This document shows positions 18,412 through 27,144 of a stretch of 64,000 nucleotides of DNA, one piece after another. The stretch is from Paenarthrobacter aurescens TC1 (GTDB lineage: Bacteria > Actinomycetota > Actinomycetes > Actinomycetales > Micrococcaceae). The notes below the pieces were generated by a model. The model was given only the letters and a program-made list of their open reading frames with translations. It had not been told where the DNA came from and ran no database searches. Position 1 is the stretch's first letter. Each line of letters begins with the position of its first letter. The stretch covers positions 124,001-188,000 of the forward strand of contig CP000476.1 of assembly GCA_000014925.1 (NCBI GenBank). The letters are read 5' to 3'. Position numbers and translations under genes: made by a program.

Positions 18412-19731
18412 CTAGTTCTGAATTTCGGAGCTGAGTTCCTTGATGAACCCTTCGGCGGCCTTTTCCGAATCCATCTGGCCGAACAGGACCTGCTCGGTGT
18501 ACTTCCTGAGCAGTGCCTCGATGCCGCTGGCACCCGGAGGGTTCACCGGTTCGGCTTCGCCGACGTCACCGCTGAGGTCATCCAGGAAGGCCACGACAGC
18601 CTTGTCCGTTTCGCTGAGCTTGGGCGCAATGTAGGACCGGATTTTCTCGTTGGCGGGGACACCACGTTCCGTGAGCTGGATATCAGCCACTTCCTGGCTG
18701 TTGACCAGGAAGTCAAGGAACAGTGCGGCTTCGGCCTTGTGTTCGGTGCGTGATGAGGCAGACCAGTACATGGAGGGCTTGTACCAGTACTTGCCCCCGG
18801 AGGATTCAGGCAGCCGCAGCAGCTTCATCTCCTGCCCGCTGGCCTTGGACAATGCGGTGAGCTGGCTGTTCCACCAGAAGCCCAGTGCTGCCTGGTTGGT
18901 GGCACTGAAGGATTCCGAGAGCCCGCCGGCCTGCTTTTCGATGGTCGTGGACGCGGGAGCGACGGAGCCTTCATCGGTCAGGGATTTCAGCTGGTCCCAC
19001 CAGCTCTTCACGGTTTCCTTCTTGATGACAACCTTGCCTTCCTCATCGAAAAGCTGGTCCCCGTTTTGACGGGCCCACATACGCAGGGAACCGTCTTCGA
19101 ACCCGTAGGCAGACGTTCCGTAGAACTTTCCGCCGCCGGCTTCGGAAATCTTCTTCGTCACATCCGCGAAGTCATCCCAGGTCCAGGTCTTGTCATCGGG
19201 AAGTTCGACTCCGGCCTGCTCGAAGATGGACGGGTTCGCCACGATCGAGTACGCAGTCAAGCCGGCCGAGACGGCGTAGAGGCTGTCGTTGACCTTGCCC
19301 GAGTCCACTGCGGCCTGCGGGAGATCGCTGGTGTTCAGGGCATCCCCGAGGCTCGAAAGGTCCAGCAGCGCGCCCCGGTCGGCGTAGGTGCTCAGGTAGA
19401 GCGCATCCATCTGGATGATGTCCGGGGTGTTGTTGGCTGCCGTTTCCGTGGCGAGTTTGTCCCAGTAGCCGGCCCAGTCGGAGTAGGACGGTTCAATGTT
19501 GATGTTCGGGTGCGCCTTTTCAAAGGCGTCAATGATCTTCTGGGTGTTGGCCTGGCGGGTGTCGTTTCCCCACCAGGTCATGGTGAGCGTGACAGGGTCC
19601 TTGGACAGCTCCCCTGCGCCTTCGCCGGTTTGCGGGGTTGCGCTGGGTCCGCAGCCGGACAATGTGAGGGCTGAGGCGGCCGCGAAGGCCATGATTCCCG
19701 CGGCTCTGCGGGTGAATTGAACACCGGACAT
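18412..19731 (-). CDS. ABC sugar transporter, extracellular solute-binding lipoprotein
   Basis: 439 residues. The ATG at 19731 has GGAAAGGAAATGCACC before it and opens a lipoprotein signal: two arginines (RR, 8-9), a hydrophobic core and the lipobox LSGC with Cys27. The mature part (PVTLTMTWWGNDTRQANTQK, EPSYSDWAGYWDKLATETAA) is typical of family-1 binding proteins for oligosaccharides. Anchored outside the membrane, it would hand the sugar to the two permeases encoded just upstream. No ATPase gene is present in the locus, so a shared MsiK-type ATPase is likely. Confidence 0.92.
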   Translation of the reverse strand: MSGVQFTRRAAGIMAFAAASALTLSGCGPSATPQTGEGAGELSKDPVTLTMTWWGNDTRQANTQKIIDAFEKAHPNINIEPSYSDWAGYWDKLATETAANNTPDIIQMDALYLSTYADRGALLDLSSLGDALNTSDLPQAAVDSGKVNDSLYAVSAGLTAYSIVANPSIFEQAGVELPDDKTWTWDDFADVTKKISEAGGGKFYGTSAYGFEDGSLRMWARQNGDQLFDEEGKVVIKKETVKSWWDQLKSLTDEGSVAPASTTIEKQAGGLSESFSATNQAALGFWWNSQLTALSKASGQEMKLLRLPESSGGKYWYKPSMYWSASSRTEHKAEAALFLDFLVNSQEVADIQLTERGVPANEKIRSYIAPKLSETDKAVVAFLDDLSGDVGEAEPVNPPGASGIEALLRKYTEQVLFGQMDSEKAAEGFIKELSSEIQN

Positions 19732-19809
19732 GGTGCATTTCCTTTCCGAAAACAATTGAGGTTTGGGACGTACTTTTGCTGCCGGTCGATGTGAGGCCGG
19801 GAGTTGGTG

Positions 19810-20742
19810 CTATTTGCCGCCGGTAGTAGCGATGCCCTTGATGAGGAACCGCTGGCCGAAGAGGAAGACAAGGAAGATGGGGATGAGGGACACGACCGAC
19901 ATCGCGAACATCGGCCCCCAGTTCGTGGACGACTGGGCATCCATGAAGGCCCGCAGGGCCAGAGGCACGGTGTACATCTCCGGTTTGGTCAGGTACAGCA
20001 GTTGGGAGAAGAAGTCGTTCCAGGTCCAGATGAAGGTGAACACGGCGGTGGTTGCCAGGGCCGGGATCATCAGCGGCAGGATCACCTGGGCGAAGATGCG
20101 GTCCTGGCCGCATCCGTCGATACGTGCTGCCTCGTCAAGTTCCCTTGGAATGCCGCGGATGAACTGCACCATCAGGAAGATGAAGAAGGCGTCCGTGGCA
20201 AGGACCTTGGGGAGGATCAACGGGACGAAGGTGTTGACCCAGCCGAGCTGGCTGAACAGGATGTATTGCGGCACGATCACGACGTGGATGGGAAGCATGA
20301 TGGTGATCAGCATGATCGCGAACCACCACTTCTTGCCGGCGAAGTCGAGCCGCGCGAAAGCGTAAGCGGCAAGGGAACACGAAAACAGGTTGCCGAGGAT
20401 GCATCCCAGAACCACGAGACTGGAGTTGATTAGGAACACGGTGAACGGGCTTGAAAGGGTGCTCCAGCCGTCTGTGTAGTTGGAGAGCTGGGCGCTGCGG
20501 ATCACCAGGCCCGGGTCGCGGAAGATCTCGTCGGTGGGCCGCAGTGACGAAACGACCAGCCACAGTACCGGGTACAGCATGATGAGGGCGCCCAGGATCA
20601 GTCCCGTGTGCTTGAGGATGCTGCCCAGGACGCCTCGCGGCTTGGAGCGCTGCCGGTGGTTCCTTCCCGGAGGCGGGGTGCTTTGCGGGGGGACGGCGGC
20701 GGGAGCGGAAACCGTGGCCTCCAGCGTGTTGAAGTTAGTCAT
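19810..20742 (-). CDS. ABC sugar transporter permease (MalG type)
   Basis: 310 residues with a Pro-rich cytosolic N-terminus and six membrane segments. The EAA loop is seen in IPRELDEAARIDGCGQDRIF followed by VILPLMIPA, the contact site for the ATPase. It overlaps the end of the other permease gene by eight bases. With that permease and the binding lipoprotein it forms a CUT1-type importer. Confidence 0.92.
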   Translation of the reverse strand: MTNFNTLEATVSAPAAVPPQSTPPPGRNHRQRSKPRGVLGSILKHTGLILGALIMLYPVLWLVVSSLRPTDEIFRDPGLVIRSAQLSNYTDGWSTLSSPFTVFLINSSLVVLGCILGNLFSCSLAAYAFARLDFAGKKWWFAIMLITIMLPIHVVIVPQYILFSQLGWVNTFVPLILPKVLATDAFFIFLMVQFIRGIPRELDEAARIDGCGQDRIFAQVILPLMIPALATTAVFTFIWTWNDFFSQLLYLTKPEMYTVPLALRAFMDAQSSTNWGPMFAMSVVSLIPIFLVFLFGQRFLIKGIATTGGK

Positions 20743-21670
20743 CGTAGAACACCCAATACTTAGAAGCCCAGAAGTTGATGGCGGTGAAAGCCCCGATAAT
20801 GAGCAGCAGTACCCATGCCATGGCGGAGGCGTATCCCATGTCGAAGTTCGCGAAACCGCGGATGTAGAGGTAGAGCGTGTAGAAGAGGGTTGACTCCGCG
20901 GGTCCGCCCGTTCCGCCGGAGACGATGAAGGCCTGGGTAAAGGACTGGAAGGCGTGAATGATCTGCAGAACCAGGTTGAAGAAGATGATCGGGGTCAGCA
21001 GGGGCAGCGTGATGATGCGGAACTGACGGAATTTGGATGCTCCGTCGGTTGATGCGGCCTCGTAGTACATGGTGGGGATCTGCCTAAGCCCGGCCAGGAA
21101 GATCACCATGGGTGCCCCGAAGGTCCAGACGTTGAGGATGATCAGGGTGCCGAGGGCCGTCTGCGGACTCGAGATCCAGCCCTGTCCTTCGATGCCGAAC
21201 ATAGCCAGGAACTGGTTGATGAGGCCCTCGGTTCCAAACACCTGCTTCCACAGGACCGCAATGGCAACGGACGATCCCAGCAGGGACGGCAGATAGAAAA
21301 CCGACCGGTAGAAAGACAGGCCCCGCACGCCCCGGTCCAGCAGGATAGCCAGGGCAAGGGCCATGACGAGCTGAACGGGAACCGAGACGAACACGTACAG
21401 GAACGTGACGGCCAGGGACTGGTGCAGGCTCGCATCTGTCAGCATGCGGCCGTAGTTATCCAAGCCGATGAATTTCGGTGCCTGCAGAAGGTTGTACTTG
21501 GTGAAGGACAAAACCAGGGACGACACCATCGGGCCGATGGTGATGATGCCCAGTCCGAGGAACCAGGGCGCCAGGAAAAGGTACGCCGCCTTGTTGTGAC
21601 GATGCTTGACCTTCGGTTGGCCCTTGGCACGCTTGGTGCTGAGCGAGTGAAGCTCGCCTAGAGCGCTCAC
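20735..21670 (-). CDS. ABC sugar transporter permease (MalF type)
   Basis: 311 residues from GTG at 21670, preceded by GAGGCAGG. Six membrane segments and the EAA loop (MYYEAASTDGASKFRQFRII) followed by LPLLTPI. The open frame runs on upstream to 21976, but the strongest ribosome site (AGGAGGTGCTCCC) serves an ATG in another frame at 21720. That 17-codon frame ends in TGA overlapping this GTG, so either a leader peptide is coupled to the permease or the gene has a frameshift near its 5' end. Confidence 0.85.
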   Translation of the reverse strand: MSALGELHSLSTKRAKGQPKVKHRHNKAAYLFLAPWFLGLGIITIGPMVSSLVLSFTKYNLLQAPKFIGLDNYGRMLTDASLHQSLAVTFLYVFVSVPVQLVMALALAILLDRGVRGLSFYRSVFYLPSLLGSSVAIAVLWKQVFGTEGLINQFLAMFGIEGQGWISSPQTALGTLIILNVWTFGAPMVIFLAGLRQIPTMYYEAASTDGASKFRQFRIITLPLLTPIIFFNLVLQIIHAFQSFTQAFIVSGGTGGPAESTLFYTLYLYIRGFANFDMGYASAMAWVLLLIIGAFTAINFWASKYWVFYDD

Positions 21671-21720
21671 GAAAACCTGCCTCGCAATGCGCTTGGTCGA
21701 GATGGACAAGTGCTTCGCAT
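21667..21720 (-). CDS. Possible 17-residue leader peptide
   Basis: MRSTCPSRPSALRGRFS, with an excellent ribosome site (AGGAGGTGCTCCC) and a stop overlapping the permease start as GTGA. It would couple translation of the importer operon to this small frame. The alternative is an early frameshift in the permease gene. Confidence 0.45.
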   Translation of the reverse strand: MRSTCPSRPSALRGRFS

Positions 21721-21988
21721 GGGAGCACCTCCTAAGTTGATCGACGTTGACCTGGTGGAACAGAGAAACCAGATGATGAATAGCGGGATAACGTATTCCG
21801 TTGCTGGTTAACCTTTTTACACTTTTCCAGGCGCGGGCACAAGAGATTTTGGAAACCGATGTCCCGCACTGTTCCAGAGGATTTTGGCAGTCTGCCCCGC
21901 TACAGGGAATGAATGAACGTGAACATCTGCCGTATTGTCGTGGAAAGGCAGGACAGCGGTTTCCAAAGCGGCACACCGTATGTGCTGA

Positions 21989-22000
21989 GAAAACGCTTCC
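21989..22000. promoter_or_regulatory. Candidate LacI-type operator
   Basis: GAAAACGCTTCC resembles half of a LacI/GalR-type operator around the AACGCTT core. It lies just past the LacI gene and about 270 bases before the importer leader. The rest of 21721-21988 should contain the operon promoter, but I cannot place its boxes with confidence. Confidence 0.35.
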
Positions 22001-22002
22001 TG

Positions 22003-23031
22003 TTAGGAGATGGCCGGCAGTGTGCTGCCTCGAACGACCAAAGCCCCACGGAGGTGCACTTCTGGCTCTGACGGTGACGAGGGCGCGAGGGCAAGTCGCA
22101 GGGCCCGGCGGCCCGCTTCCATGAACGGGAAAGCCATTGTGGTTAGTCCCGGGAGGACGTCCTGGGCAAGGGGAATGTCATCGACGCCGGAGAGGGCTAG
22201 ATCGGCCGGCACCTCAAGCCCCGCAGAACGAAATCCCCCCAATGCTCCGATTGCGAGGACATCATTGCCCGCAAGGACAAGGTCAGGGATTGTTTGCAAT
22301 CCGGCAAGCTCAAGGGCGGCCGCCTTCCCTCCCTGGCGGCTGAGTTCACATTCCACGACCTGAACATCCTGGGGGCGGAAGCTGTGGGATGCGAGCCCGT
22401 GCAGGAACCCTTCCGTTCGATATTGGAGGGCGGGATGATCGGCGGTGAGGATTGCAGCCCGTCGCCGTCCCAGCCCTCCCATGTAGGCGCCCATCACGCG
22501 GGCGCTTTCGTAGTCGTTGAAGCGGATGGCCGGAGCGGGGAGATCGCTATCCCCGACGAGCACCAAGCCGCCGCCTGCACGCTGGAAGTCAGCAAGTTCG
22601 TCATGAATTTCCTGGCTTACGCCTGGGCCGGTGAGACTGCTGGCTGCTACAACGAATGCCTTTGGATTGAGCGCCCGGAGCGTCCTGATTGCTGCCAGCC
22701 GGGCCTGCGGGTCCGGTCCTGTCGCCGATACGGTCACTACGACGTCGGCAGCTCGGCCGGCTTCCTCCATTCCGGCTGCGATCGCCGCGATGGATGCCGT
22801 ACGCGGGTCGTTCACCAAAAGTATGATCGCGGTACGGCGCCCGCGCAGCGCTCGTGCGGAGAGGCTTGGCACGTACCCCAAGGAGTCGGCAACTGCCTTG
22901 ACTCTCTGGTCCAGGTCGGAGCTCACTCTCTTGCTCCCGCCATTCAGGACCCTTGAGGCGGTTGATGCGGAGACGCCGGCCACCCGTGCAACCTCCTGCA
23001 AGTTGACGTCGCCAATAGCCCGTTCGCTCAT
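22003..23031 (-). CDS. LacI-family regulator (first of two)
   Basis: 342 residues from the ATG at 23031 (AAGG nine bases before; a TTG two codons upstream is possible). The N-terminal helix-turn-helix is clear: NLQEVARVAGVSASTASRVL, followed by the hinge RVKAVADSLGYVPSLSARAL. The periplasmic-binding-protein-like core has the usual FNDYESARVMGAYM and PDLVLAGNDVLAIGAL segments. It reads in the same direction as the importer operon and is the likely sugar-responsive repressor of it. Confidence 0.9.
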   Translation of the reverse strand: MSERAIGDVNLQEVARVAGVSASTASRVLNGGSKRVSSDLDQRVKAVADSLGYVPSLSARALRGRRTAIILLVNDPRTASIAAIAAGMEEAGRAADVVVTVSATGPDPQARLAAIRTLRALNPKAFVVAASSLTGPGVSQEIHDELADFQRAGGGLVLVGDSDLPAPAIRFNDYESARVMGAYMGGLGRRRAAILTADHPALQYRTEGFLHGLASHSFRPQDVQVVECELSRQGGKAAALELAGLQTIPDLVLAGNDVLAIGALGGFRSAGLEVPADLALSGVDDIPLAQDVLPGLTTMAFPFMEAGRRALRLALAPSSPSEPEVHLRGALVVRGSTLPAIS

Positions 23032-23097
23032 TTCCAAGGCCTTCCCAAACGCGCCAGAACCTGTTTCCCAATTTCCTCTAATATCCTGCCATTATTG

Positions 23098-23131
23098 ATG
23101 GAAACCGTCATCCCACTCTGACATGGAAACC
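23098..23131. promoter_or_regulatory. Direct repeat ATGGAAACC in the divergent LacI promoter
   Basis: ATGGAAACC occurs at 23098-23106 and 23123-23131, 25 bases apart, between the two divergent LacI genes. It may be an operator or promoter element; no function is shown. Confidence 0.35.
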
Positions 23132-23150
23132 AAGCGACAGGAGCGCAACG

Positions 23151-24194
23151 TTGAACACGGCGCAGAAGGCCACGGTGACTCTCCGCGACGTGGCACGAGA
23201 GGCGGGTGTCTCACTGGCGACCGCCTCACGCGTGTTGAGCCCCGGAACGCGCAATGTCCGGGCTTCAGCCAGGGAACGCATCATGGAGGCCGTTGACAGG
23301 CTGGGGTACCGGCCCAACCTGACCGCTCAAGCGACGTCAAAGGGGACGACACGGACGGTTGCTGTGGTGGTTTCAGACATGCAGGACCCTTATTACTCAA
23401 CAATTGCCCAAGGTGTCATCGAAGGCGCGTCCCCAGCTGGGCTGATAGTCACCATTGCCGGCAGTGGTCATCAAGCAGACGATGACCTCGGGGTTGTCCG
23501 AGCCCTGCGGGGACTCAGTCCGCAAATGATCATCCTCGCGGGAAGCCGCAGAGGTGATCCCCGTTCCCGGGAGGCATTGGTGGAAGAGCTTCGCGCCTAC
23601 GAAACAAGGGGTGGACGCGTCATCGTCGTCGGACAGGACGAACTGCCGTTCGACACCGTGATCCTCGGCCACCGCCCAGGCGGCGGGCAGTTGGCCACCT
23701 TCCTTGCCGACCGCGGATACGTTCGGCCTGTCCTGCTGGGACCTCCCCCCGGATCATCCAACGCTGCGGCCTGGGAAGACGGTTTTCTGGAAGCGGCAAA
23801 GCTTCATAGTGTTGATGTCAGCGAAAGCGACATCCACCGGGCAGCTCCTACACGAGACGGTGCCTATACGCTGGTGCGGCGCCTGGCCCGTCACGGCCTG
23901 GGCGACACCGACGTCTTGGTAGCAGCTTCTGACCTGATGGCAATCGGTGCTATGAGTGCGTTGAGAGAATGCGGCATAGAACCTGGCAAACAGATAGCCG
24001 TGGCAGGCTTTGACAATGTTGTAGGTGCTGAAGACGTCACGCCCCAGCTGACTACGGTCGACCTCGACCTCACGGCCGCGGGGGCTGCAGCCGTGCAGCT
24101 TGGTCTGGAGGAAACAGCATCACGAACAGTCCGGCGTGTGGAGCCCACACTCGTTCCTAGGGCAAGTACACGGCAAGCGGGGGGTCGCCCTTAG
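23151..24194 (+). CDS. LacI-family regulator (second of two)
   Basis: 347 residues from TTG at 23151, preceded by CAGGAG. The helix-turn-helix reads VTLRDVAREAGVSLATASRVL, followed by ERIMEAVDRLGYRPNLTAQA. The ligand domain has the usual DVLVAASDLMAIGAMSALRE and FDNVVGAEDVTPQLTTVDLD blocks. It is transcribed away from the first LacI gene. The C-terminal two thirds recur as a broken copy at 52146, which shows that this locus existed twice. 24195-24342 holds no gene. Confidence 0.9.
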   Translation: MNTAQKATVTLRDVAREAGVSLATASRVLSPGTRNVRASARERIMEAVDRLGYRPNLTAQATSKGTTRTVAVVVSDMQDPYYSTIAQGVIEGASPAGLIVTIAGSGHQADDDLGVVRALRGLSPQMIILAGSRRGDPRSREALVEELRAYETRGGRVIVVGQDELPFDTVILGHRPGGGQLATFLADRGYVRPVLLGPPPGSSNAAAWEDGFLEAAKLHSVDVSESDIHRAAPTRDGAYTLVRRLARHGLGDTDVLVAASDLMAIGAMSALRECGIEPGKQIAVAGFDNVVGAEDVTPQLTTVDLDLTAAGAAAVQLGLEETASRTVRRVEPTLVPRASTRQAGGRP

Positions 24195-24342
24195 GGGAAG
24201 CGCGGGAGTTTGAGACGTCTAGATTTCTAGGTATACGAGGCCAGACCCTTCGCTCCGTGACCCCGCGCCGTTTAGCAGTTGCCGCCAACTAGCGCCTAAA
24301 GTCACACGACTGACCTGCTGAGCACCACTGGCTCTTTTGATT

Positions 24343-24371
24343 ACACCCCAACCTGACAAGGGAGTGTCAGG
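24343..24371 (-). repeat. Dispersed repeat A (inverted) with TGTCA palindrome before the recombinase
   Basis: ACACCCCAACCTGACA is the reverse complement of the repeat A core. CCTGACA and TGTCAGG also form an inverted repeat (24352-24371). Placed 64 bases before the recombinase start, it resembles a resolvase binding site (TGTC half-sites), which is an inference. Confidence 0.55.
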
Positions 24372-24434
24372 GGCTTGACTTCTTTGTAGGAGGGTTCTAG
24401 AACTCAACTTTACGGGTGAAGGTTGGAGGCAGCA

Positions 24435-25001
24435 GTGGCCGGACAGCGAATTGGGTATGTGCGGGTGAGCACGCTGGACCAGAACGAGAAACGCCAGCTC
24501 GAAGGCCAGGTTCTGGACCGGGTCTTCACTGACAAGGCCTCGGGCAGGGACACTGCCAGGCCGGAGCTTACGGAATTGCTGCGGTTCGCCAGAGATGGGG
24601 ACACCGTGGTGGTGCACAGCATGGACCGGCTCGCCCGAAACCTCGACGACTTACGGGCTCTGGTCTAAAGCCTGACCCGCAAGGGCGTGCGGGTGGAGTT
24701 CGTCAAGGAGAGCCTGGTTTTCACCGGCGAGGACTCCCCCATGGCAAACCTCATGCTCTCCGTGATGGGTGCCTTCGCCGAATTCGAACGCTCCCTAATC
24801 CGGGAACGCCAGCGAGAAGGGATCGCCCTGGCTAAACAGCGTGGTGCCTACAAAGGACGGAAAAAGACCCTCACACCAGAACGGGCCGCCGAACTGGTCC
24901 AGCGCGCCGGCAGCGGTGTACCGAAGGCCGTACTTGCCCGTGACTACGGAATCAGCAGGGAAACCGTCTACCAGTACCTGCGCCACGCCAAGCTGGAGTG
25001 A
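24435..25001 (+). pseudogene. Serine recombinase (resolvase/invertase) with in-frame stop
   Basis: About 188 codons. The catalytic domain begins RIGYVRVSTLDQNEKRQLEG with the nucleophile Ser in RVST, and continues through DKASGRDTARPELTELLRFA and VHSMDRLARNLDDLRALV. A TAA at 24666-24668 interrupts it where a Gln (CAA) would be expected. The same frame resumes with SLTRKGVRVEFVKESLVFTG, SVMGAFAEFERSLIRERQRE and a C-terminal helix-turn-helix. One C-to-T change explains the stop. GTG at 24435 follows GGAGG. It stands between repeats A and B. Confidence 0.88.
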
Positions 25002-25048
25002 TCCGCTCCCCTACCGGTGCCTTAAGTGTGCCTGGCCCCTCGCCGTTG

Positions 25049-25076
25049 CTTTACGGAAGGTCCATTATCGGCGCTT
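25049..25076 (+). repeat. Dispersed repeat B, copy 4
   Basis: CTTTACGGAAGGTCCATTAT then CGGCGCTT, 48 bases after the recombinase stop, the copy most clearly tied to a recombination gene. Confidence 0.7.
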
Positions 25077-25186
25077 GAGTGGGACGAGTAGAAGTAGATG
25101 AGAGAACTCGTCTCGACCTGCTTTGTCGATGTGCTGGCCACGCTCGTGGCTTGCGTCACCAATGATGCAACAACCAAAACTACTAT

Positions 25187-25206
25187 ATGTCAATGGATGA
25201 TGACAT
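25187..25206. promoter_or_regulatory. Palindrome ATGTCA-N8-TGACAT, copy 1
   Basis: ATGTCAATGGATGATGACAT. The same palindrome, ATGTCAATAGATAGTGACAT, lies upstream of the amidase gene at 34241, and about 40 bases on its left side are also alike (CGTGGCYTGCRTCAC). Here it lies past the end of the AmiC-like gene and drives nothing obvious, so it may be the remnant of a duplicated nitrilase-operon promoter. Confidence 0.55.
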
Positions 25207-25242
25207 TGCACTAACTTCGCGTTTCAAGCGAAACGTTGACAG

Positions 25243-26679
25243 TCAGTTATTGATTATCTTGAAGCCGTCACTAACTGCCCGAGCAACGTAGAGCTCCTGC
25301 CTAAGCGCATGCGGTCCGGCGGACGCCACCAGGCCTCGCGGCATCCGCGCCGATACCTGCCCCAGCGCTCGTATCACCGAGGGCGTATCGGGGGAACTGC
25401 TGCGGACCGCGGTGGCATAGATCATGAATGCTTCGTACACAGACTCGGAAAGCGATGAAAGCGGTGGCGCCCATCGGCCGTATCGCTCGCGATACCTGCG
25501 GACGAGGACCCTGTTCTCGGGTGTGTCGAGGCCTTCGAAGTACCCCAGCGACGTCCAAATGCCGCGGGCTGCCTCGTCACCGATTCTTTCCCGCGCAGAC
25601 TCCTCAAGAACCAGGGACAGGGTCTCCCATTTGGACCGCATGCCCGAAGTGAACACCTGTCGCTCAAACGCAACTTCGTCAGAACCAATCAGTGTCGAAA
25701 GGACGCAGTCGGCGCCGCTGCGCTCAATGTTTTCGATGACGGAGTCGAAGTCTTGGGTGCCCAACGGAACGAATTGGTTTCCGGCGACATGCCCTCCAGC
25801 TTCGGTGAGGGCTCGTCTGCCCGCGCGGTGCGCTCCCCTTGGCCATCGGTAGTCGTTGCCGATCATGTACCACCGCTTACCGCCAGAACTTTTCATTACC
25901 CTGTCGGATGCCGCGCGAACTTGACTAAGGGGCCGTTCGCCCCACCGCAGGACATAGTCTGAGCCTCCCCCGCCCTCATTGACGACCGTGTGGATGACGG
26001 GGAGACCCGAAGCGGCCAGGACATCTTCGACAGCGGCGAAACTCGCGCTCGTTACACCCGCAATGACTGCGCGGCATCCGGCTGCGATCAGCCGATGTGC
26101 CTCCAAAGCCGCGTGGACTGGGTTGGTGGCGTCATCAGCTACAACGAGTTCGACCGATTGTCGATGCAGGCCGCCATCCGCGTTGATCTCCTCGATCGCC
26201 AGCTCGGCCATATATTCAGAGGCAACTGCAAACACCGCGGCAGGACCGGTCTTGCTGGTGAGGAGGCCAATTCTGAATACCGATTCGCCGCTTGACTGCG
26301 TCGAAGGCCATCCGCGCCGCTGGCTGAGCCATTCCAGTGCGCGCTGATCCACTCGGGCGGTGAGGGTCATCGACGAGCCACCGGCAGCGTCTGGCCGGAT
26401 CAGCAACCTCAGCATGCCCTGCCAGGGCTGATCGTGCATGATCTCGATGGTGCGTCCCTGCACCACGCGGACGATTCTTCCGAGCACGCAAGTGGGCTCC
26501 GGCCCTAGCAGACCGTCCGGAAGGACCAGCGTGACAGGAGAGCCGGGGCGAACGGAATCGCACTCAGCCTCAAGCAGCCAGCCACCTCCTCGATGGCTGC
26601 CAAACAACGCAAAAACTTCGTCAGGCCCGAGGGGAATGGACTGCGACGCGGCGAGAACTAACTCGGCCAAGTGATCCAC
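25243..26679 (-). CDS. Amide sensor: N-terminal SRPBCC-like domain fused to AmiC/UrtA-type binding protein
   Basis: 478 residues from a GTG, no signal peptide, so cytosolic. Residues 1 to about 125 look like an SRPBCC (START-like) fold (QSIPLGPDEVFALFGS and VRPGSPVTLVLPDG). From about 135 the protein is a type-1 periplasmic-binding fold of the amide/urea/branched-chain kind: FRIGLLTSKTGPAAVFAVAS, AIEEINADGGLHRQSVELVV and FVPLGTQDFDSVIENIERSG. AmiC of Pseudomonas and NhhC/NhlC of Rhodococcus are known amide-sensing regulators of this type. It lies next to an ArsR gene and near nitrile hydratase genes, so it probably senses the amide. The SRPBCC assignment is less sure than the AmiC part. Confidence 0.75.
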   Translation of the reverse strand: MDHLAELVLAASQSIPLGPDEVFALFGSHRGGGWLLEAECDSVRPGSPVTLVLPDGLLGPEPTCVLGRIVRVVQGRTIEIMHDQPWQGMLRLLIRPDAAGGSSMTLTARVDQRALEWLSQRRGWPSTQSSGESVFRIGLLTSKTGPAAVFAVASEYMAELAIEEINADGGLHRQSVELVVADDATNPVHAALEAHRLIAAGCRAVIAGVTSASFAAVEDVLAASGLPVIHTVVNEGGGGSDYVLRWGERPLSQVRAASDRVMKSSGGKRWYMIGNDYRWPRGAHRAGRRALTEAGGHVAGNQFVPLGTQDFDSVIENIERSGADCVLSTLIGSDEVAFERQVFTSGMRSKWETLSLVLEESARERIGDEAARGIWTSLGYFEGLDTPENRVLVRRYRERYGRWAPPLSSLSESVYEAFMIYATAVRSSSPDTPSVIRALGQVSARMPRGLVASAGPHALRQELYVARAVSDGFKIINN

Positions 26680-26711
26680 CTCGCAACCTGATAGCTACCA
26701 ATTCCACGGGT

Positions 26712-27071
26712 TCAAGCGGACCGGGCATCCTCATCAGATATCATCGACTCGGACTCGCCCAATGACACCACCGATTCAATATCGGCGGGAAGAGCGCTGC
26801 GCAAAAGTGCCTGCAAGAAGGTCACCGCGTCCCGAACCGGACCGTCGGGCTCTAGGGACACATACCGGTAGCGTCCGTCACGTCGCTCAGCCACCAATCC
26901 TGACATTCGCAGGATCCGAAGATGGCTAGAGATGGCAGTTCGTCCGACATGGCCGAGGTTTGTTGCAATTTCACCTACGGGTAGTTCATCACGCTCGGCC
27001 AGCAGTTCCAAGATTGCGCGACGCGTGGGGTCGGCGAGGGCGTCGAAAGCCTCCTGGGTCGAGATCTGCAT
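26712..27071 (-). CDS. ArsR-family regulator
   Basis: 119 residues from the ATG at 27071 (CAGGAACTGAC before it). The winged helix is clear: AFDALADPTRRAILELLAER, VGEIATNLGHVGRTAISSHL and RILRMSGLVAERRDGRYRYV. It lacks the Cys pairs of metal-sensing ArsR proteins, so it may respond to something other than metal or through a partner. In Rhodococcus rhodochrous J1 an ArsR/MerR-like repressor, NhlD, pairs with the AmiC-like NhlC to control nitrile hydratase; this pair has the same make-up. Confidence 0.85.
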   Translation of the reverse strand: MQISTQEAFDALADPTRRAILELLAERDELPVGEIATNLGHVGRTAISSHLRILRMSGLVAERRDGRYRYVSLEPDGPVRDAVTFLQALLRSALPADIESVVSLGESESMISDEDARSA

Positions 27072-27144
27072 GTCAGTTCCTGTCACACAATTGCGTCAAT
27101 GGTTCTTCACATCATAGCGCACGCGACTGAATCGGAAACACCGC

